A DNA stretch of 64,000 nucleotides from Aphis gossypii (lineage: Eukaryota > Arthropoda > Insecta > Hemiptera > Aphididae), in the NCBI RefSeq assembly GCF_020184175.1, contig NC_065531.1:49497213-49561212 (forward strand). The letters are read 5' to 3'. Shown piece after piece: positions 39,591 to 52,855 of the stretch. The notes below the pieces were generated by a model. That model worked only from the letters and a program-made list of their open reading frames with translations, searched no databases and had not been told where the DNA came from. Positions within the stretch are counted from its first letter, which is position 1. Each line of letters starts with the position of its first letter. The position numbers and the translations under genes are program-made.

Positions 39591-42500
39591 TAAACAATGC
39601 CGTCGCGTATATTATATACCTTTTATTATACATTGCACGTTCCTTGGCGAGAACATGATTTTATTATTGTTTTAAATCTTAATTTCACAACAATACCCTA
39701 TGTATACGAAACAACGTGAAATTTTAGCGCAAATAAGATGCATTTTATAAAATATAAAATACTTATCATACATTACTAATAATTATTGTTTCCGTCGTAG
39801 CTTACGAATTAATGCTGTGACTATTATACGTTTAGCCGTCGACTTTCGCACACTCGAGGGTGAATAATATGCTTTTTCTATTGCAGCCGGAGCGAAATGA
39901 ATCGCAAAATACCAAAAACAGTTAAACGTATATGGTGCGACCGACGTTGACGTTATGACGAATTATTTATTTATTTTTTCATCCTCTGAAATTTGAAATC
40001 CGAACACGAGTGTGTGGAGGACGGGATACAAATCCAATATTTTTTTCAGTCAGTGCCCGCGTGTAGAACCCTTTTAATCTGTACCGCGCCCATACAATAT
40101 CGGAGTGCGTTTTATTGTCGTCGCTCGGAATATAATATACAGTGTCGTGCGAATACACACACACACACACATACACAGTAGTATAATTGAATTATTCAAT
40201 TATCCGTGGTTATCAAAGCACTCCACGGCTCACAATTATTTATCGCAACGATTCATCGTCGACACTCCGTATACCTTTATATATTATAATAAAATAGCCC
40301 TGTTTCCGTCAACTATTACGTTATTATTTGGCGCAGCACAAACTCTCAACGTTTTTTTTTTATTTTTTTCAACAGTTATTGCATCGAATACGACATTAAT
40401 ATTGCCAATAATCGGTAGATAATCGAGTACCTGTACCTATTCCAACAATTCACAGCAGGTAAATAATAACATGCAAATATCCCGACGACGTAAAAAATCG
40501 AAATATATATTAACTGTGAATAGGTAAAACGAGTAAATATTGGATTAATACAGTAATAAATTATAATAACTTACAACTCGTGCTACACGATTGCCGGTGA
40601 CCGGACCATGTAACACTATACAAAATTGATGGTTATAATATTTACTATATCGTGAGCGCATGTAAATAAATAAAATATTGTTTATTTAAACATTATTCAA
40701 CCGCATTTATGTATATTATATAGTCACCTACCACGTTGCGTTTAAATCTATATTATACAGTTCAGATAATATAGTGGGTTCATTGCTTGAGTCAATTTCA
40801 AAACCATCAAAATAAGGATATCTTGGATGATAATCTTCAAAAGAAACAAATCTTTTAAATAGATGATTTAAGGAACTATCCGACACCTAATACAAATGAG
40901 TATTCAAGATCAGATCAAATAAATTAAAATCGTAACATATATCTGCATTAATTATTATAAACTATACATATAGCATGTACAAATAGTATTTAATATCAAA
41001 TAATCAATGATGTGTTACCAATACAATGTGATTTGTTTGTTGTAAGTTATTTTACTGTTTAATATTTTCTATATTAAGGGAAGAGAAAAATTAATATTAA
41101 TGACCTTAAAACCATTAATAAGTTACCTAATGGCATAATTTGATCAGACGATTGTTATTTTAGTTACTGCATTTGCGCATTTAAAATTCTGTTGCGAGCA
41201 AAGCATTATATTTTGACTGCGTGGGTGAATAAATCCTGTCCCGAACTCCCAATCAACACATTGTAATATGTTTATAAGTAATTATAACTTAATTATTTGT
41301 ATTATTAAAGTTTGAGAACTTATTGTTCAATAAATAACACGAATTTAATCTCTTGATTGAGCGTTGAACAAACGTTAACCTATGGTTATTATGTTGTTAT
41401 TATGTCTAATGTCAGCTAGTACATTATCATTAATTATAATGAACCATAAATCAATTAACAAGTTATTTAATAGTTAATTTACATATTTATGGATAGAAAT
41501 ATATTATAGATTTATGACAACCTGGTTTTACCAGTTCGGTAATTTATAAGATTTCAAGGTTCTTCTCAAACTAACCTTGCCTAAAAATTTGCGTATAAAA
41601 ACAAAAAATCAAAAGCCACTACCAAAAAATAAGTAAAAACCATATGGAATTAAGTGCTTAAGAGTAGATAAAAAAGAAGCAACTAGTATACATAGTATAT
41701 TTGTGTAAAATACCAAGTACATTATAATATGTGATTATATAAAAATATTTATGTAAATATAAATTGAAACGACCACAGTCGTGATGATCGTTTTAAATAT
41801 AAATGAATGCGGGTTAGTTCAGGTCATTGATATATTTATTATAATCACGGCCACCTAACGTTTTCTTTAGCTGATTGTTATTTATTGGCTAACAATATTG
41901 TATAAATATGAATAAATAAATAAAAATATAATTTGAAATTCCTCTTAATCGTCTTTTTTTAATTTTACTGATAATATTTACAATCTTAAAATTGTATAAA
42001 CGTTACATAATGAACAAAAAAATATTCCTGGATAATATGAAAATTCAAAATTAATTAAATTAGATATATATAATAAATTGATTTTAGGTTTACGTAGAGA
42101 AAAACAAGTTAAGTTAATAAAACCATAGCATATACTAGTAAACGCATTTTGTCTTTGATGTTTGGTTATTTAAATTCAAATAATAACTAATATACGACTG
42201 CAGTTACTATATTATTTTACTTTTGAACTTTAAAATATAATAAATAATCCTTCCACGATGATAACTACGTTACATAATATTAAAACCACGATGGATTTCG
42301 ATACGGTACCAAATTATTGTCCAAAATCATATTTCAAAAGTATCGATTAAAAAAAAAAATATTGACTCGGACGACCGAACTGTAACATTTCATGTACCTA
42401 CTACATAATATCATGACATAATAGATATAAGTATTGTATCATGAAAACTGTGATCATTCAATGGTTGCATCTTTTCTGACTTATGTTGTATCCAATTTTT

Positions 42501-45127
42501 ATTGGTCTATTTTTAAATATATTATAATATAAGAGTATGTAATAATAGCCAATAAGAAATAGAGAACTATGATACAGCAGTCGAAGTGAAGAAATATTTG
42601 TGTGGTATGAACCATCAAATAATAGTTATATATATTGCCCCATGTACTGGTGAATAATAATTAAAGGTCAAATTTTTATGATTTTACATATTTTGTTTCT
42701 AGGGAAGATGGTTAAACTGGAGTAAAATAAATATTTACGATTTATGACACACAGAATTCATAGGGACAATTTTACTTTAAATAAAAAAAGCATGTTTTAC
42801 AGATCAGAGAATATTTGAGAATAAATAACTATGTTTCTGTTTTTATAAATATTTTTCAAAAATGAAAAAATTAATTATAGTTATATAACACATTATTTTT
42901 ATGTAGGTACCTTTTACGCACCAATTATTTTTTATTGTAAATAAAATAAAATAACTTTAAACTGAATAATAATGATAATTTTTTTACAGAATATTAAAAG
43001 GGTATTTTGCTTTTTTAAGGATATAAAACATCATATACCTGATTTTAAATGTATATTAAAAAAATATAGGGAATTGCATATCTTTAACAACATAAAAACA
43101 TCATATTTAAAGGATTTTAAAAGATTATAAATCCGACCCTAATAATATTATGTAATACGTATTATGTGTGTACCTATATTACGTGCGACATTCTTTACAG
43201 TGGAAACAGTTCAAACTATCTATTCGATGAAAACTGTTGTATAGATCATAATATAATATTATGTAATGTGTTTAAATTAATTAGAAGTATGGCAATAACT
43301 AATAACTAACAATCCCTTTATAGCTCAAGACGTAGTATGTATATTTTAGAATTGTTTTTGTTTTTAATAAAATAGATATGTAAAATTATTATAACATATT
43401 TCTTTTAATTTTTACCATAACACATATAATATTATTATGTCATGTTCTACTTATTATATTAAAAAAGAAAAATTTTAATATCGCACTATATAATATTCTT
43501 ATATTATGTATCATGAACTAGGACACAAGGGTTACTGACTTTCCAATTAATTAACATAATATACTGCACAGTAATAACATTATATGTCGCGTGAGTATAT
43601 AAGCACACCACAAATGTCAGTATATCAATAGGTACCTATACCCAACATATTATACCTGGTAGCGAGTTCCACGGGATTAAAGTCTTAACCGTTTTAGACG
43701 TCTCGTCTTGGCATTACTACCAGCATTATATGGGATCTTGAAAAACTGGCTTCCGACTAATCCGTATCATAACATATATATACGAGACTATATGGTAGGC
43801 AAAAGGCGTGTAGACCTCGTATAACGTATTATTATTATATTATTATACCGGCATCATAGACCACCTGTTAATATTTCGACGTGCGGTCGATACGATAATC
43901 AATCAGCAGCCGTGTATGCGATAGGTATAATATAACATAATATAGTATCTTATTATAAGCACTCTTGCATATATGGTTCGCGTCGAAAAATGATATTATT
44001 TCGTTTTCAGTTGAGGCGTATCGTGGATTTAGATGGATTGCACTTCGAAAGTATTATATTATTGTGAACCTGCGCACGTGTATAATAATGTGTGCGTATT
44101 ATATATTTTATTGAACGTGTATAGTGCGCGTTTGACGTTTTAAACGGCTGCTGTTATCGTTCTTTTTTTCCCGGAAACAGACGATGCGGAATTAATATTC
44201 TATTTATTTGAACGCGTAAAAAACAACGACGACGACGGGGCGGCGGCGGCGGCGCTGTTTGACAAGCCGATATCGGTATCGCGCGCATAAAACAACTTAC
44301 AAAATAACAATGATGGAGTGGCGTGAGTACTATAATAATAATAATAATAATACTGCTGCTACGCTGACACATAACAAGTTATAATAATATTATGTCGTAC
44401 ATTATATTATTATTATGCCAGCAGAAGTAAGCCCGTTTTGTCGATCCACTAATACGGCGGATAAGCCTAGGGCAAGATGTTTTTATTCGTGCACTATACA
44501 GCCGAGTAGATAATACGATGAAAAGGCTTTGGTTCGGTTGAATTTTTGAATATAATACGTTATAGGTACCTACAACACTATACCTGCGTTGGTATTTGGT
44601 ATACCATTGTTGACGCGATTCTTCTTAGATAGTACAGTACACTATATCGAGTACTGCAGAGAATATTAAATCTAACGCGTGTATCATCATATAGAGAAAG
44701 AGAGCTATAATTTATAACTCGATAAACATAATATGACTTGTAATTAAAATTGTCGATGACAATACTTACAATAAACTATATTAATATAGATTTACTCAAT
44801 AACTAATTATGTTTCTTGAGTATAATGATATCTTTTGAATTGTATACCTAGTTCGAAATACACACAACCATAATAATTTATTGGCCTTGACAGGTTTTGG
44901 TTGGAGTCCTATGGAGCACTGACTATTGTAAAAAACCATGTACTATGTATCCAGTTAAGGATTGGTAAAAAAAAAATAAAATACATTTTTTAATTCTTTA
45001 CAATATCTCTAAAACCACGACTGGGTGATGGTGATTAATAAACAAAATAAATTACTCAGCTTTGAGTAAAATGCAAAAATAAGAAAAAAATTTAAATGAT
45101 TTTACATTCAAGAATTATATCCTGTGA
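39591..45127. other. Intergenic, AT-rich, no gene recognised
   Basis: I see no splice-flanked family segment on either strand. There is a (CA)n run near 40155-40170, a short CGG-rich stretch at about 44235-44258 and an (ATA)n run near 44330-44350. The small open frames at 39993-40422 and 44154-44372 overlap these repeats and are likely chance. Confidence 0.6.
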
Positions 45128-45526
45128 ATGATTTATATTCGTGTAGACTTCAATCAGTATATTTTTATTTTTATTTTGTATTATACTTTTATTACAACTT
45201 ATTATTCCATAAAAAAAACTATGGTCAAAATGTTACCAAATGTATTGTTAAATATTTTATTTATTATTACAACTTTCAATAAGACCAAGATTAAAAATAT
45301 CTTCAGCAAAATGGTTGATTTAAGTGAAGCCGGCAACAACACATCAGTCGATGATAGAGTAAAATACTCCAACAAAGACTATCGGACTCAAGGACCACTG
45401 TTAAAAACAGATTTATTAAAGTGTCCGCAGTTAATCGACAAGCCATCATGCTCTTCTTACAAGGAATCCATTTCTAAGAGATGTAACTTTGCTGTTAGTG
45501 ACGTGAATACACAAGACGAGTTATAA
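45128..45526 (+). pseudogene. Open frame of 132 codons, possibly a decayed gene fragment
   Basis: I do not recognise it. The first 50 residues are AT-driven hydrophobic sequence. From about 45310 the composition changes to a normal protein mix (MVDLSEAGNNTSVDDRVKY, then LLKTDLLKCPQLIDKPSCS), ending at 45526. The two other frames carry short protein-like stretches right after the stop (FELCDKNFKQNFYKEQKV; then MENELSSIAKFNE, ending 45679). That is the pattern of a coding region broken by frameshifts. It could instead be a terminal exon with UTR. No promoter or splice context decides this. Confidence 0.3.
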
Positions 45527-45797
45527 GTTCGAGCTCTGTGATAAAAATTTCAAGCAAAATTTTTATAAAGAGCAAAAAGTGTAGTAGAAAAAATGGAAAA
45601 CGAATTATCTTCTATTGCTAAATTTAATGAAATTACGTTGTTAAATAACAGTCGGTTGAATAAAAATTTGTTTAAATAGTAGGGGGTCATGTATATAATT
45701 TAATTTTTACATTTGTTGCCATAAATGGTGGAATGTATAAAAAATAATTTATTTATCTATAATATTTGTACAATGTATTTCATATTAACAATGGAAA

Positions 45798-45863
45798 TTA
45801 ATGGTATGTGTTTCCGGTTTTCCGTTCTTCAACATTGATCTGTAATATCACTTCGACAAACAT
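45798..45863 (-). pseudogene. Truncated inverted copy of the exon at 50853
   Basis: Within the left inverted arm, the minus strand keeps the ATG and 19 codons clearly homologous to the right-arm exon (MFVEVILQINVEERKTGNT), then diverges and stops after 21 codons. Of six changed codons in the shared part, four are synonymous, so the sequence was probably under coding constraint for part of its history, or the copies are young and the pattern is luck. Confidence 0.45.
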
Positions 45864-46381
45864 GGATCGCAATGTTCACACTGGTAAAATAGTTACCTGT
45901 AGGACAGATACACAAAATACGATTGACAATTAATAACAAACGATAAAAAAATCATGATTTGTGCCGAAACGAATTTCAGAATATAAAAACGATAACATTT
46001 TTTATTCCAATAAATTAGTCGTGTGGTTGTGTCAACACAAACTTTTTAAACATTTTCAATTAGATATGCAATTGCGTTCAATAATTTTGCTGTTTGCTTT
46101 GTGCTTGCTGTACTAGACGGTTTTATATAAATTTGTGTTCGATCGAAACTGTCGAATTAAACCTTTAAATCAAAAATCGTAACATTTATCACGATTAAGG
46201 TTGAACGCGATATAATAAAGCTTCAAACAAAGGGGCGACGATTGAATATCGTATGTACCGTGTTGCAGATAAGCTTTTGTGAGTCGTAGACACTCGTAAA
46301 TTACACGAACTGGCGGAAAAATGAGCGATTGTGGACTGAAGTATAGTGATATTCTCCACCTACGATATATATTATTACCTA
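45806..46381 (-). repeat. Left arm of a large inverted repeat
   Basis: About 576 bp are the reverse complement of 50348-50910, with scattered substitutions and small indels. The arm holds the same TATATAAAA box (minus strand, 46121-46129) and start codon as the right arm. Homology stops abruptly on both sides. The arms are about 4 kb apart. Confidence 0.85.
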
Positions 46382-49300
46382 TGTATAATAGAATACAAGA
46401 CATTATAGTAGTGTATACATTTTGAAGTCCAAAAGCAAAATAGACAATTATATGGGTTGAAGTTGATTTAAAAACAATATTATAATAATTGATAGATCTC
46501 CGTTAACGTGAATTATTATACTTCAATATGTTACGGTTGTATATAATATATGAATTTTTAAATGGAAAGATGAAACAAAAAATAACCACAGTGTTCAAAA
46601 CACCTAGGACAAAATATTATACGTATTAAGTTAAGAGATTAAAATTTGTCTACATTTTTAGATATTGTATAAAACTTTTGTAACTAAACAAACAACAACG
46701 ACGTCCAAACAAAGGCGTCGTCATTATAGCATCTAATAAATTAGCCGATAAGGATGTATGTAGATCAGAAACACAATAAACTTTATTTCACTTATACTCC
46801 TTACCGCACTAACCTGCATAAAATAAAAATATTATCTGATTTCTCATATTTTTGAGTTTCCATTATTAATCATCAATCCAATATTATCTTAAATAATAAT
46901 ATCATATCGAGTCATTGCCGTATATACAACCTAAACGGATTTCACTTTAATATTTAAATTAACAACACAAAATTAGAACTTCTGAATCTAAAATATATTC
47001 TTTATATTTAATGCGTTAGTTAGTAGGTAAGACGAAGACAATGTGTGCAGGTATGACGTCTTCTTGATCGAATATTTTATTATTATTTAAAACTTTAAAT
47101 AAATACACCATAATAAGCACCTATTGTTATAAATTATAATAAATAATATTATATATTATATTGATTATTGTATTAATACATCTGAAAAAAAAAACCATAA
47201 TTAAGTGTACAAGTATGATATGTTGTATACGATTGCATATTTAAACTATATCATATGATACCATTACAGGTAATAATATATATATATAGATTATAGGTAT
47301 AAAAACCGAAGTTTTAATAAAAATAAAAAATTATTAACATTTTATGTCATAATATTATATGTTGCAAGTTGTTTATAATTTATATATTGTAATGGCTTAG
47401 AAATATTCACCAACGTCTGCAGGAAAAGAATGATTGCCTGCAATCGCTATCACGCTATAACTCAATGTCTTTTCGCTCCGTCGCTGTGCTTTCATCTTGA
47501 TGTACAAACATAAAAACCTTTTTTTCGATCATTTTACTAGCATTTGTCAATTCACAGTGTGAAACAATGAAAAATGTTGTGTCATTTATTTATTTCCCTT
47601 GACAAATGTATACGTTTTGAAAAATAAAATTTCACAAATTCGAAAATATTACGACGAAGCTTCGTAAATTAAACTTTTACCTCGACGATATTGTTTTTAA
47701 TTCAATTGAAAAAAATTATTTAATAACTTTATATTATATACACAATTTCATTTATTAAATTTAAATTTAAAAGGTAGGTCAGCGCATTTCGGTAGTGGAT
47801 GTTTGTTCATCATCCCTTCGGTCCTCGAACAGGATAGTGTAATTTTACTGTAGGTATTCGATTTCAATGCAATATGATTGCATTCGATAAAAAACGATTC
47901 TGAGCAGACGAAGGGATCTTTTTTATTTAATTTTATTCGTTTCTATGGTGATAAACAAAGCCGTAATTATTTTATACCACATAATCGTGAAGTTGTACAT
48001 TTTTTCTCCTTTAACCGCTTTTATTTCGAGTATCATTTCGAAAATCGAAAAATGACCTCTCTAAAGTACAAAAAGCTCAAGAACATTACCTTTCAAAAAT
48101 ATGCTACACTTGTACTTTTGAGCAAGTTTAGGGGGAAAAAATTTGTTTACAGAATAAAAAAGAAATAAACATCATTGTAAAACCAATACATTCCTCGCTC
48201 CGCTCAGAATTTAAAAAGTTTTTGTTATTATATAAACAAATACATTTCTTATAAATAAATACGTGGTTAAAACTAAACATGAATAAATATTGTATCATTT
48301 GTTGGCCTCTATTTTGTTATTTAAATAAGCTGTTAAAAAAGAGATAAAATAATAAAAGATTTTTAACAATCATGTTTGTTAACATTTTTATTTTTATTTG
48401 TTTTTTAATAAACGGTGGGTAGGTATGTTTATTTTTTGGCGTGCAAACAATTTTTAAAACCTCGATTACAAAATTTTGGCACTTGACCTGTAAAGTTTTG
48501 CCTTCTTTCCTGGAATACATTATAATAATATATACCTAACAGTTCATGATATTAATTAATAAGTGATAACTATTAAAACAGATGAATTAACTTTGTTAGA
48601 TTTTTTTTGATTTATAAGAATAATATTATGATATAGGTGAAGGTATCTCTACCAATTAACAAAATATATATGATTTAATTTATAATAGAATTAGTTGTGG
48701 TGATACTGTATTTAAAATACCAAGTACCTATCGACTACCGACTAATGAATAGAACTATTGTTTTTTTATTAGATTACTTACAATTTATAAAATACCTATT
48801 TTAATCGTTAGAGAGTGGGATCTTCTCAAGAACCGTATTTTATAAGTAATTTTAGTATTCTATAATTTTTAATATGATTGCAGTGGTAATCATCATCATC
48901 TAGACATTTTTTCAGGCAATAGAATTCTTCATTCATAATTAATATAATATTATATAACTGATTCAAATATATACAATATTATCATATAAATATACGATAC
49001 CTCCTTTGTTATAGTATCATAAAAAATACTATACAGATAACTATTTTCTCAGCTCAAAAAAAAAAAAAAACGTTTGGTAAAAAAAAATACAGTGGATTAT
49101 TGTGTACACATTATATCATATTATTATTATCATAATATTTTAAAATATTACTATGTAGATACTATTTTAATTTCACATAAAAAATATTATAATAAGCGTA
49201 CGATTATTGAATTAAATAAAACACTTTTAATACATTTTAATATGAACATGGCACATAAAATATTTTGTGGTTATTAAATATTTAAATTATTAAAAGAAAA

Positions 49301-50347
49301 AATAATATAAGCAAACAAAATATTATTGTTTAGTGTGTATTACAAAATATAACCATACAAATCATACAATAAATAAATATTTTAGAATTTAGATCATTTT
49401 TAATTTAAACTGTAAGAATCAAAATACCATATTATACAGACAATTTTTAAAAAATAGTATCAAACTAATATCTTAAACATTTTTTAAGCTCAACAAACTG
49501 TGTTAGGTAAGCTCGAACAGCAATGTGCAAATTTTGTTGTTGTTTAATATGTTATAATTTATTGTTTAATATAATAGGAAACCATTTCTTGAGTTTCTTG
49601 TATGGTTTTACTAGTACTCACATACAACAAAAGAGAAGTGATAGCTAATTATTATATTGCAGACATTACAATATTAACTGAAAAAATAAAGAACAAAAAA
49701 ATAAAAAATGATCACTATTATTTTAACTTATCTTTTAATTGGATCATTTTTCAATATATTGTATGCAAGACTTAAATCTTTTTCTATTTTTAAATCTATT
49801 TAAAAATTTAACTGTGATTGTTTTGATTGTTTTAATTGTGAATTGTTTATTTTGTATGAAATGAAAAAAAATATAAATGCATATGTTTAATATGGATATA
49901 TAAAATGTATAATTTTGCTTTTGAGATAATTTTAAACGGTTAAATAATATCTATAACTTAGAACGATAAGAGAACATTTATATCATATACATTTTTATTT
50001 CACATACTGTCTCAACTTAAAATGAGTAGGCAATGGATATTCAAAGTTCTTACCCTTAAAAATTCTCTGTTGGGAAAAAATTTTATTTGGGTCAATACAT
50101 AATTTGACTAGCTTTTCCTTAAGCTACTTGCTCAATTTTTACTTTGCCTATTCAAAAATACTTTTATTTTGATTATATAAATTAATTATTAAGTGTACGC
50201 ACTCATGCGATAAAAATGATTTTACATAGTCAATATATAAAATTAAATGTAAGTTAATTACCTATTTATGTTATACTTAAAAAAAAATAGTTCACTTTCT
50301 ATATTTATATAGTATATATTATATTTTATTATACAATATTAGTTATG
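46382..50347. other. Spacer between the inverted arms
   Basis: AT-rich sequence with no gene recognised. It contains one repeat-element copy (about 47770-48225). The open frames at 47878-48168, 48317-48520 and 49074-49277 show no family resemblance; the first lies inside the repeat. Confidence 0.6.
47770..48225. mobile_element. Short repeat element sharing its ends with the 58-60 kb repeats
   Basis: AACGATTCTGAGCAGACGAAG near 47893 and the opposing CGCTCCGCTCAGAAT near 48195 are inverted relatives of each other. The last 50 bases (ACATCATT..AAACCAATACATTC..TCAGAAT) match the end at about 60108-60160. It is a non-coding, dispersed family member about 0.3-0.45 kb long. Exact outer limits are uncertain. 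Confidence 0.55.
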
Positions 50348-50910
50348 TAGGTAATAATATATATCGTAGGTGAAGGATATCACCATACTTCAGACCACAA
50401 TCGCTCATTTTTCCTCCAGTTCGTGTAATTTACGAGTGTCTACGACTCGTAAAAGCTTATCTGCAACACGGTACCACGATATTCAATCGTCGCACCTTTA
50501 TTTGAAACTATATTACATCGTGTTTAACCTTAATCGTGATATAATGTTACGATTTTTGTTTTTAAGGTTTAATTCGACAGTTTCGATCGAACACAAATTT
50601 ATATAAAACTATCTAGCGCAAAACAAACAGCAAAATCATTGAACGTAATTGAGTATCTAATTGAAAATGTTTAAAAAGTTTGTGTCGACACGACCACACG
50701 ACTAATTTATTGGAATACAAAATGTTATCGTTGTTATATTCTGCAGGAATTCGTCGGCCAAATCATGACTTTTTATCGTTCGTTATTTGTCAATCGTATT
50801 TTGTGTATCCACCCTACAGGTAACCATTTTACCAGTGTGAACATTGCGATCCATGTTTGTCGAAGTGCTATTGCAGATCGCCGTCGAAGAACGGAAAACA
50901 GGAAATACAT
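50348..50910 (+). repeat. Right arm of the large inverted repeat, with putative promoter
   Basis: This is the reverse complement of 45806-46381. Unlike the left copy, coding sequence continues intact past its outer edge, so this is probably the original locus and the left arm the copy. Confidence 0.85.
50600..50608 (+). promoter_or_regulatory. TATA box ahead of the exon at 50853
   Basis: TATATAAAA lies 245 bp upstream of the start codon and is conserved in both inverted arms. Transcription would be expected to begin near 50630, giving a 5' UTR of about 220 bases if unspliced. Confidence 0.4.
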
Positions 50911-51075
50911 CGAATATGCTGGCCAAACTAAACCAACAATCATACCATACGATAAACGGAAGTGCACCGGAACCGCGATCGACCGCTTCGTCGCTTCGTT
51001 GTTCACGCAGCGGTCGCGAAATAGACGTTAGTACGTTACCAAATGCAGCTAGACCGCATGCAAGAAGACCGAGAT
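50853..51075 (+). CDS. Candidate first coding exon of an unrecognised gene
   Basis: ATG at 50853 opens 74 codons up to a GTAAGC donor at 51076, ending one base into a codon. The protein starts MFVEVLLQIAVEERKTGNT, then SNMLAKLNQQSYHTINGSA, and becomes Ser/Arg/Pro-rich (RSGREIDVST, ARPHARRPR). An in-frame TGA lies just upstream of the start. Comparison with the inverted copy shows mostly synonymous differences in this frame and not in the overlapping frame (50765-51031). Composition is more GC-rich than its surroundings. I do not recognise the protein. It could be the N-terminal cytosolic tail of the MFSD12-like transporter downstream on the same strand, but no connecting exon was found. If unspliced, it would end at 51140. 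Confidence 0.45.
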
Positions 51076-51540
51076 GTAAGCAGATTCAATGTGTGTCGTC
51101 ACTATGCAGTCATTCACATATTATTTTTAATTATGCATAATCGTAGTATAGTGTACATTGGGTTTCGGTCACAGTGGCACCGATGTCAGTCGGTCGATAA
51201 TTTTCGCTAAGTGTAATAAAATATAATTAGTATAGGCCTATCCGATGAAACGAATATTTACATAAACCACAAAATCATTGGTTTTATCATAAAACGTCGC
51301 CGCACACGGGACACGGAAAGAACCGAAGAGGTGTTAAATTTTGCTACCTAGTCAGATAAATTTATAGTTGTTTGACACAGTTGCACAATTGTTACATATA
51401 TTCAACTATTAATAATGTACTAGTTATTACTTATTATTAATAAATATGAAATATTAATTTTATTATTTAGTTTTGCTAAGAATTGGTTCATGATTGGTTA
51501 GAAGTATAACTAGAACAGATTGTATTTATTTAGTCATCCA

Positions 51541-51655
51541 GATCCATTGAATGCATAAAACCATACTAAGTGCCACCTAAATTTCCCAATGAATCGGTTC
51601 CTCAGAAGAATTTTTGCAAATAGTCAATATAATCACGAAGCTTTTGCCATGTCAT
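51541..51655 (-). pseudogene. Short decayed coding relic
   Basis: The minus strand reads KLRDYIDYLQKFF, then after a stop GTDSLGNLGGT, then after another stop YGFMHSMDL. The protein-like composition with two in-frame stops suggests a dead fragment, perhaps of a transposon gene. Family not identified. Confidence 0.25.
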
Positions 51656-52504
51656 TGATCTTATAGTATTTTAAGATAATTGTGTTTATTAATAATAACT
51701 ATAATTCACTAAGATAACTAATATTCAAAATTCAAGATCCATCAATACAAATCTTAAAGTTTTACAATAATTATCTGTTTATAAATATTGATCAATATTG
51801 AAACTAAATTAAATAATTATTTTTTCTAAAAAACCATAAAATTATCAATTAATTGACTTAAAATTAATCTGATTATATTACCAAAGTATGCAATTTGAAA
51901 GAATTGTACATAAATATATAGTAAATTTACTTTAAATTATATGTATAATATTATAAATTATAATATAATTTGAATAGCCATTAAGCTTACACGAGGGGTT
52001 TTATAAGTAAATACTAACTGTAAAAATTCGATAATATTACTGTTTCTATTATATTTTCAATAATAGCATTTCATTTAAAATGTAACAACTTATTTATATA
52101 ATCTGAAATAAAATCAACTAATTACAACCTTCATTAAAATTGTTCAAATCGCATTATTTGCTGATATATTTTTTAATATCCTATTTTATACTTTTAATTC
52201 AAATTGACTGCAATAATTAAAAAAATAATAATAACAATCATAATTAAAGTTAGTTTAAATTAATATTTAGTATAACAAAATAATAATTTTTACTATTAAT
52301 ATAATTCAATACTTATTAAATTAATTTTATGAATAATAAAATTTGGCAAAGAAACATATTATATCGTTCATTAACATCAGCAATAACTAATATAACTAAT
52401 AAGTAATAACGAATGTACGTAAAAATTACTCGTTAAACTTATAGTAAAAAATAATACATTTTTTTTATCAAAACATTTTATTTTATTATAATTTTTATAT
52501 AATA

Positions 52505-52855
52505 TACATAATATTTTATTTTTTAATGACAAAAAACATGGATTTGGAACAAAAAACAATATTTTTTATTGTATAGGTAAAAAAATCGCCAAAGTGGCTT
52601 AAAAAAATAACAAAACATAAGTATATCAATAATAATTTGATGATTTGATATATTATATAACATATATAATATTTTTATACGTTTTATATTTTATTTTTTA
52701 ATGACAAAAACATGGGTGCACTATATGGCATAAAATTTGGAAGAAAGAAAAAACAATATTAAATTCGTGTAAGTAAAAAAAGTCGACAAAGCGGCGTAAA
52801 ACAAAACATAGCTGGTATATCAATGAAAAAAAAAATTCGCCAAAGTGGTTTTTAG
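52505..52855. repeat. Tandem duplication of about 174 bp
   Basis: The word TATTTTATTTTTTAATGAC followed by ACATGG occurs near 52512 and again near 52686. Each copy continues to a GCCAAAGTGGC-like segment (52590s; diverged at 52783-52797), and a third partial copy of that segment is at about 52835-52852. AT-rich and non-coding. Confidence 0.6.

Noticed and set aside
47878..48168. 96-residue open frame
   Set aside because: It lies within a dispersed non-coding repeat whose ends match the 58-60 kb element.
50765..51031. 88-residue frame overlapping the first-exon candidate
   Set aside because: Differences from the inverted copy are mostly synonymous in the other frame (50853), not in this one.
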